Assembly: GCA_002404055.1 (NCBI GenBank)
Contig: DHIZ01000174.1
Location: forward strand, 1-17,002
Source: Chloroflexi bacterium UBA4733
GTDB lineage: Bacteria > Chloroflexota > UBA4733
DNA length: 17,002 nucleotides
Reading direction: 5' to 3'
Shown here: piece by piece, positions 14,151 to 17,002 of the stretch
Layout of the letters: each line of letters begins with the position of its first letter
Position numbering within the stretch: position 1 is the stretch's first letter
Notes under the pieces: generated by a model
What the model saw: the letters and a program-made list of their open reading frames with translations, nothing else
What the model was told of the DNA's origin: nothing
Database searches by the model: none
Translations under genes and position numbers: made by a program

Positions 14151-14698
14151 AGCCGCTCGGCGAAGCGCAGCTTCAACTCCTGGTGGGCGATGGACAGGGC
14201 GGTGTCGGCACGGGAGCCGCCGTGCCCGGCGTTGAACCAGTGTACTTCAATCGGTTTGCCCAACGCTTTCATCCTGGCCTCGTACAGCTCGACGGGACGG
14301 GCCGGTGTCCGCGTGTCGTTGCGACCCTGAATGATGAGCACGGGAACGCGCACGTGCTCGGCGTAGGTGATCGGCGAACTGGCAGCATATTGGGCCGCCT
14401 TAGCCTGCGGCGTCCCTCCCAGGAGTGCTTCCTAGTACAAGGTTTTGCAAGTCCTTGGGCGGTTAGGCAGGCACAATCTCCCTTGCACCACGCCAGCCGA
14501 ACCGCATAGTGACTTCCAGAATCCTGTACTAGTAGCCGCGCAGGGCGGGGGAGGTGTCCGCATGCTGGACGGTCCAGTCGGCGATAGCAACCCCGGCCAT
14601 GCCGTCCGCCCACAGGTCCGGATACAGGCCCAGCGCCTGGAGCGTCCGGTGGCCGCCGCAGGAGGAGCCGGTCAGGGAGGCGTGGCCGCTCCTTCCAC
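14144..14698 (-). pseudogene. C-terminal relic of an S9 prolyl-oligopeptidase-like serine peptidase, split by a MITE-like element
   Basis: Only the last ~150 residues of an S9/DPP4-like serine peptidase (normally 600-700 residues) remain. Minus-strand reading from next to the mutarotase stop gives LTGSSCGGHRTLQALGLYPD (nucleophile-elbow region, Ser kept), AGVAIADWTVQHADTSPALR, then G-Y at the insertion. After the element it resumes with EALLGGTPQAK, SSPITYAEHV, VPVLIIQGRNDTRTP (acid region), VHWFNAGHGG (catalytic His) and a normal C-terminus at 14144. No start codon or N-terminal propeller is left: the relic begins within a few bases of the mutarotase stop, so a deletion joined the two. The 101-bp element at 14432-14532 adds a stop in this frame. 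The protein cannot be made whole. Confidence 0.82.
14432..14532. mobile_element. 101-bp MITE-like element with long imperfect terminal inverted repeats
   Basis: Both ends read CTAGTACA inward. The 41-bp arms (14432-14472 and 14492-14532) match at 31 of 41 positions by hand count around a 19-bp centre, so the whole can fold as one long hairpin. It has no coding capacity. It interrupts the peptidase relic exactly between a Gly-Tyr codon pair and the conserved Glu-Ala-Leu-Leu-Gly-Gly block. CTAG at both ends fits TA (or CTAG) target duplication, as with IS630/Tc1-type transposases; that assignment is inference. Confidence 0.75.
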
Positions 14699-15031
14699 TC
14701 AACTCAGGTCAAACACCTGCTCCATCAGCGCCCACCACTCGCCGGATGCGGCCTCCGGGGCAAGTTCCTGGAGCGAGCGCATGATGACATCCCACTCCTG
14801 AGACTTTGGCGCCTCGTTGATGCGAGGGAAGTCGGTGGCTGGGTCGAAGGCGTCGTCTGTCTCAATATACATAAACATGCGACGTTGGAGCAAGAAGATG
14901 CGCATCGTGCGGATGCCGCACTCGCGGATGCGCGCCGTGACTTCGGGCCAGACGTGGCGATGGTACTCCTTGTAGCGCTCGATGGCCGCGGGGTCGTCCC
15001 GTAGCAGCAGGGTGAGACCGTAGACTTTCAT
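14699..15031 (-). CDS. rhaM: L-rhamnose mutarotase family protein
   Basis: 110-residue mutarotase that would interconvert alpha and beta anomers of L-rhamnose (or L-fucose in related proteins), speeding entry of the imported sugar into catabolism. Seen: MKVYGLTLLLRDD, then the signature YKEYHRHVWPEV with its histidines, IRTMRIFLLQRRMFMYIETD, and the C-terminal WWALMEQVFDL; the length is the family's usual size. Start: ATG at 15031 with GGGAGG about 4 nt upstream. Downstream it runs straight into the peptidase relic. It is divergent from the ROK relic and close to a GntR regulator and a probable sugar-binding lipoprotein, which fits a deoxysugar-use locus. Family call firm; rhamnose versus fucose not decided. 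Confidence 0.9.
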   Translation of the reverse strand: MKVYGLTLLLRDDPAAIERYKEYHRHVWPEVTARIRECGIRTMRIFLLQRRMFMYIETDDAFDPATDFPRINEAPKSQEWDVIMRSLQELAPEAASGEWWALMEQVFDLS

Positions 15032-15136
15032 TCCGCCTCCCGTTCGCTGGTAGCATAGCGCGCCGCGCTAAAGGCGGCGAGCCTGCTATACTCGCCGCCC
15101 GTTTGGGTCGCTACCCAAGTTGATTGGAGGCACGCT

Positions 15137-15771
15137 ATGGTCGCCATGCCTGCGGGTGACCGGCTGGTCGCCGGTGTTGATCTCGGTGGCACGAACGTGC
15201 GCACCTGTGTGGCGCGGGCGGATGGGGCCATTCTGGCGCAGGCGCGCACTCCTACGCCTGCCGACGCCGGGCCGGACGCGGTCGTGGAACAGATCGTGGC
15301 GGGCGTCCGGCAGGTGGCGAAGGCGGCGGGCGTCCAGGTGGCCCAACTCGTCGGCGTCGGTGTGGGGGCGCCGGGGCCCGTGCCGGCCGCGAAGCAGCGC
15401 GCGGCGCAGCGGGCAGCCGCCTGCTGGCGCTGGCCGGCGGGGACGCCGACAGTGTCACGACCTCCCTGGTGGTGCAGGCGGCACGGGAGGGCGATGCGGT
15501 CGCTCAAGCCGTATTCACTCGGGCGGCGGAAGCGATTGGCGTCGGCTGCGTCAACTTGATCAACCTGTTCAACCCGCGTCGCATCATCATCGGCGGTGGC
15601 GTCTCCCAGGCCGGCGACCTGCTGTTCGGGCCGGTGCGCCGCATCGTGGCCGAGCGCGCGCTGCCCAGTCCGCGCGACGCCTGCACCATCGTCCCCGCCG
15701 GGTTGGGTGATGACTGCGGCCTGTACGGGGCAGTCTCGTTAGTAGCGCACGGCATTGAGACACTCGTCTGA
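15137..15771 (+). pseudogene. ROK-family sugar kinase/regulator with internal deletion and frameshift
   Basis: The N-terminal part (ATG at 15137, GGAGG 6 nt upstream) reads RLVAGVDLGGTNVRTCVARA, the ROK phosphate-binding motif, and goes to VGVGAPGPV near 15378. The C-terminal part is in another frame, open from about 15385: GSRLLALAGGDADSVTTSLV, then AIGVGCVNLINLFNPRRIII and GGGVSQAGD, to TAA-less end at TGA 15769-15771. Missing between them are about 120-130 residues that in ROK proteins hold the catalytic Asp, the ExGH motif and the CxCGxxGCxE zinc site. A single non-multiple-of-3 deletion near 15375-15390 explains both the loss and the frame change. In the first frame translation runs to a stop at 15557-15559, giving about 140 residues with a nonsense tail. 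No kinase activity is expected. Confidence 0.82.
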
Positions 15772-15826
15772 TGGGGGCGTTCAGAGGCGTTACTCAACGG
15801 TGATTCCTCCTCTGGACGGCATAGTC

Positions 15827-16558
15827 TCACTCCTGGGCGTTGGCGTCCAACATGCGAATCTCCTCGCACACTCGCTCCAGGTGCGCCGCCATGGCCATCG
15901 CTGCTTCCTCGGCATCGCCTGCCCGCAGCGCACTCACGATCCGCTCATGCTCCGCCACGGCCAGCTCCGCCGTCACCGGCATGTCCAGCGTCTCCTGCAT
16001 CCGTCCGTACAGCGGTTGAAGGATCGGCGCCAGCATCATCTCCAGCGATGGATTCCTCGTCGCCCGGGCGATGGCCAGGTGGAAGCGGTGGTCCATGTCG
16101 ATAAACTCCCCGGGCAGATGGCGCAATTGGCCGCGCATCGTATGCAGGAGATCGGTCAGGCTGTCTATCTCCGCAGGCGTCGCCCGTGTTGCCGCCCGCC
16201 GGGCGATGCCGACCTCCAGAACTTGCCGCACTTCCAGCCAGCGTAGGAGGCCGTCACGGTCGCTGCGGATGAAGAGCTGCAAGGCGGAAGACACGTCCCA
16301 GGCCTCGCGTGGATTGACATAGGATCCCACCCCGTGCCGGATGCGCACCAGCCGGTAGGAGGCCAGGCTGCGGATGGCCTCGCGGATGACGGTCCGGCTG
16401 ACGCCGAACCGTATCGCCAACTCGCCCTCCGCCGGCAGCAGCCCGCCGGGCGGCAGCGTTTCATCGAGGATCCATTCGGTCAACCGCTCGGCCACTTCGT
16501 CGGCCAGGCGCCGCCGTTCGGCCACCGGCTCAATCAGCAACGACGGTGACACCGCCAA
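15827..16558 (-). CDS. FadR-subfamily GntR transcriptional regulator (FCD domain)
   Basis: 243-residue repressor-type regulator. Seen: N-terminal winged helix (RRRLADEVAERLTEWIL, then LPAEGELAIRFGVSRTVIRE and LVRIRHGVGSYV) and a C-terminal FCD effector domain with LEVRQVLEVGIARRAA, MDHRFHLAIARATRNP, EHERIVSALRAGD and a final AAHLERV; the Asp/His residues in these three places form the usual metal site. Such proteins sense sugar acids or related metabolites. Start: TTG at 16558 has a perfect AGGAGG 7 nt upstream; in-frame ATG at 16597 and TTG at 16603 have no ribosome site. It is divergent from the lipoprotein gene, whose promoter at 16597-16625 is overlapped by dyads, so it probably controls sugar uptake here and perhaps itself. 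Effector unknown. Confidence 0.9.
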   Translation of the reverse strand: MAVSPSLLIEPVAERRRLADEVAERLTEWILDETLPPGGLLPAEGELAIRFGVSRTVIREAIRSLASYRLVRIRHGVGSYVNPREAWDVSSALQLFIRSDRDGLLRWLEVRQVLEVGIARRAATRATPAEIDSLTDLLHTMRGQLRHLPGEFIDMDHRFHLAIARATRNPSLEMMLAPILQPLYGRMQETLDMPVTAELAVAEHERIVSALRAGDAEEAAMAMAAHLERVCEEIRMLDANAQE

Positions 16559-16596
16559 CGGTAAGCCTCCTAACGCTTCAGGTTGTCTGACGTCCA

Positions 16597-16625
16597 TTGA
16601 CAAGCTAACATTGTCACTGTAAAAT
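16597..16625 (+). promoter_or_regulatory. Near-consensus promoter of the lipoprotein gene
   Basis: TTGACA (16597-16602), a 17-nt spacer, TAAAAT (16620-16625): full -35 match and five of six bases at -10. The predicted transcript start is near 16632, about 80 nt before the ATG at 16712. It points away from the GntR gene. Confidence 0.78.
16598..16616. promoter_or_regulatory. Candidate GntR operator overlapping the -35 box
   Basis: TGACAA (16598-16603), 7 nt, TTGTCA (16611-16616): a perfect dyad covering the -35 box and most of the spacer. A bound regulator would block RNA polymerase. The position between the regulator gene and its divergent target supports the role. Confidence 0.5.
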
Positions 16626-16626
16626 A

Positions 16627-16646
16627 CCGTTGGGCATGCCCAGCGG
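16627..16646. promoter_or_regulatory. 20-bp dyad at the predicted transcript start
   Basis: A perfect palindrome TGGGCATGCCCA (16631-16642) flanked by CCG and CGG arms, with one T/G mismatch pair between. It could be a second operator, or a hairpin at the 5' end of the mRNA. Confidence 0.45.
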
Positions 16647-16711
16647 TCAAGCGACCATCTGCCCCTGGTCGCGCGAGGTGATCGGTGAAAGCAGTAAAGG
16701 GAGAGAAGACC

Positions 16712-17002
16712 ATGACCGTTCTTGGGACCGCTCCTGGTAGTTCACGGCTATCGCGTCGGTACGCGCTCCGTTTCCTTTTGGCGGCCGGGGGTGCGGCGAT
16801 GATAGCGCCCCTCGCCGCCTGTGGCGCTGCCGGCAGCGCGACGCTCGCGTCCACCACCGCGTCAGTGGCGGTGAGCGCCAACACGGGCGCGGCATCCCTT
16901 GCTCCGGCTTCGACAATGAGCGCCGCGAGCACGGCAACGCAAGCCGCCAGTGTCGCCAGCACGACAGCCGCCGCAACCACGAGTAGCGCTGCCAGCACTG
17001 CG
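16712..17002 (+). CDS. Secreted lipoprotein, probably ABC sugar-binding protein (5' end only)
   Basis: 97 codons are present and the frame runs off the window. Seen: a twin-arginine signal SRRYALRFLLAAGG, a hydrophobic core, and lipobox LAAC with the cysteine at about residue 37, so it should be exported by Tat, lipidated and held on the outer face of the membrane. After the cysteine there is only an Ala/Ser/Thr-rich linker of at least 60 residues. Start: ATG at 16712 with AAGGGAG 8 nt upstream. Function is inferred from context: a divergent FadR-type regulator, a rhamnose mutarotase and a ROK relic, the usual company of carbohydrate ABC-transporter binding proteins, which often have such signals and linkers. 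The binding domain itself is not in view. Confidence 0.7.
   Translation, partial: MTVLGTAPGSSRLSRRYALRFLLAAGGAAMIAPLAACGAAGSATLASTTASVAVSANTGAASLAPASTMSAASTATQAASVASTTAAATTSSAASTA

Overview
This is a GC-rich bacterial window of about 17 kb. The gene content (sugar-handling enzymes, a Tat-type lipoprotein with an Ala/Ser/Thr-rich linker, a mycothiol-type alcohol dehydrogenase, an S9 peptidase relic) and the frequent GTG/TTG starts suggest a Chloroflexota-like soil or thermophilic bacterium. This is inferred from family resemblance only; there is no rRNA or other taxonomic marker. I see no rRNA, complete tRNA, CRISPR array or full-length transposase.

Layout. (1) 255-1751: an integral-membrane GT39-like glycosyltransferase. 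(2) 1845-5144: a divergent sugar or polyol cluster, with a Gfo/Idh/MocA oxidoreductase and a TIM-barrel isomerase/epimerase on the minus strand (4-bp overlap), facing away from a phytanoyl-CoA-dioxygenase-like Fe(II)/2OG oxygenase. (3) 5282-8118: a stability/defence block, with a ParE-RHH toxin-antitoxin pair that has a near-consensus promoter, then a GmrSD-like DUF262/DUF1524 gene and a small unrecognised partner. (4) 8387-10533: a mycothiol-type zinc alcohol dehydrogenase, a HigBA pair, a remnant of a second copy of the dehydrogenase 5' end, and a tiny ORF whose start lies in an inverted repeat. (5) 10550-12957: a membrane-anchored alpha/beta-hydrolase-like protein that has lost all three triad residues, divergent from manC (GDP-mannose supply). 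(6) 13107-13918: two overlapping genes of unknown family arranged like a toxin-antitoxin module. (7) 14144-17002: a decayed sugar region, with an S9 peptidase C-terminal relic split by a 101-bp palindromic MITE-like element, an intact L-rhamnose mutarotase, a ROK gene with an internal deletion and frameshift, a FadR-type GntR regulator, and the start of a secreted lipoprotein (probably an ABC sugar-binding protein) behind a strong promoter overlapped by dyads.

How the genes fit together. The right end looks like a regulated sugar-uptake locus: the GntR protein probably represses the divergent lipoprotein promoter, while the mutarotase and the former ROK kinase would process the imported sugar. 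The left cluster resembles an oxidative sugar/polyol route. manC and the GT39 protein point to envelope glycan assembly. Between these are two recognisable TA systems, one candidate new one and three gene relics, so the window behaves as an accessory, rearranging region. The observations most worth following are the unknown two-gene module at 13107-13918, the triad-less hydrolase at 10550-11710, and the MITE-split peptidase relic.
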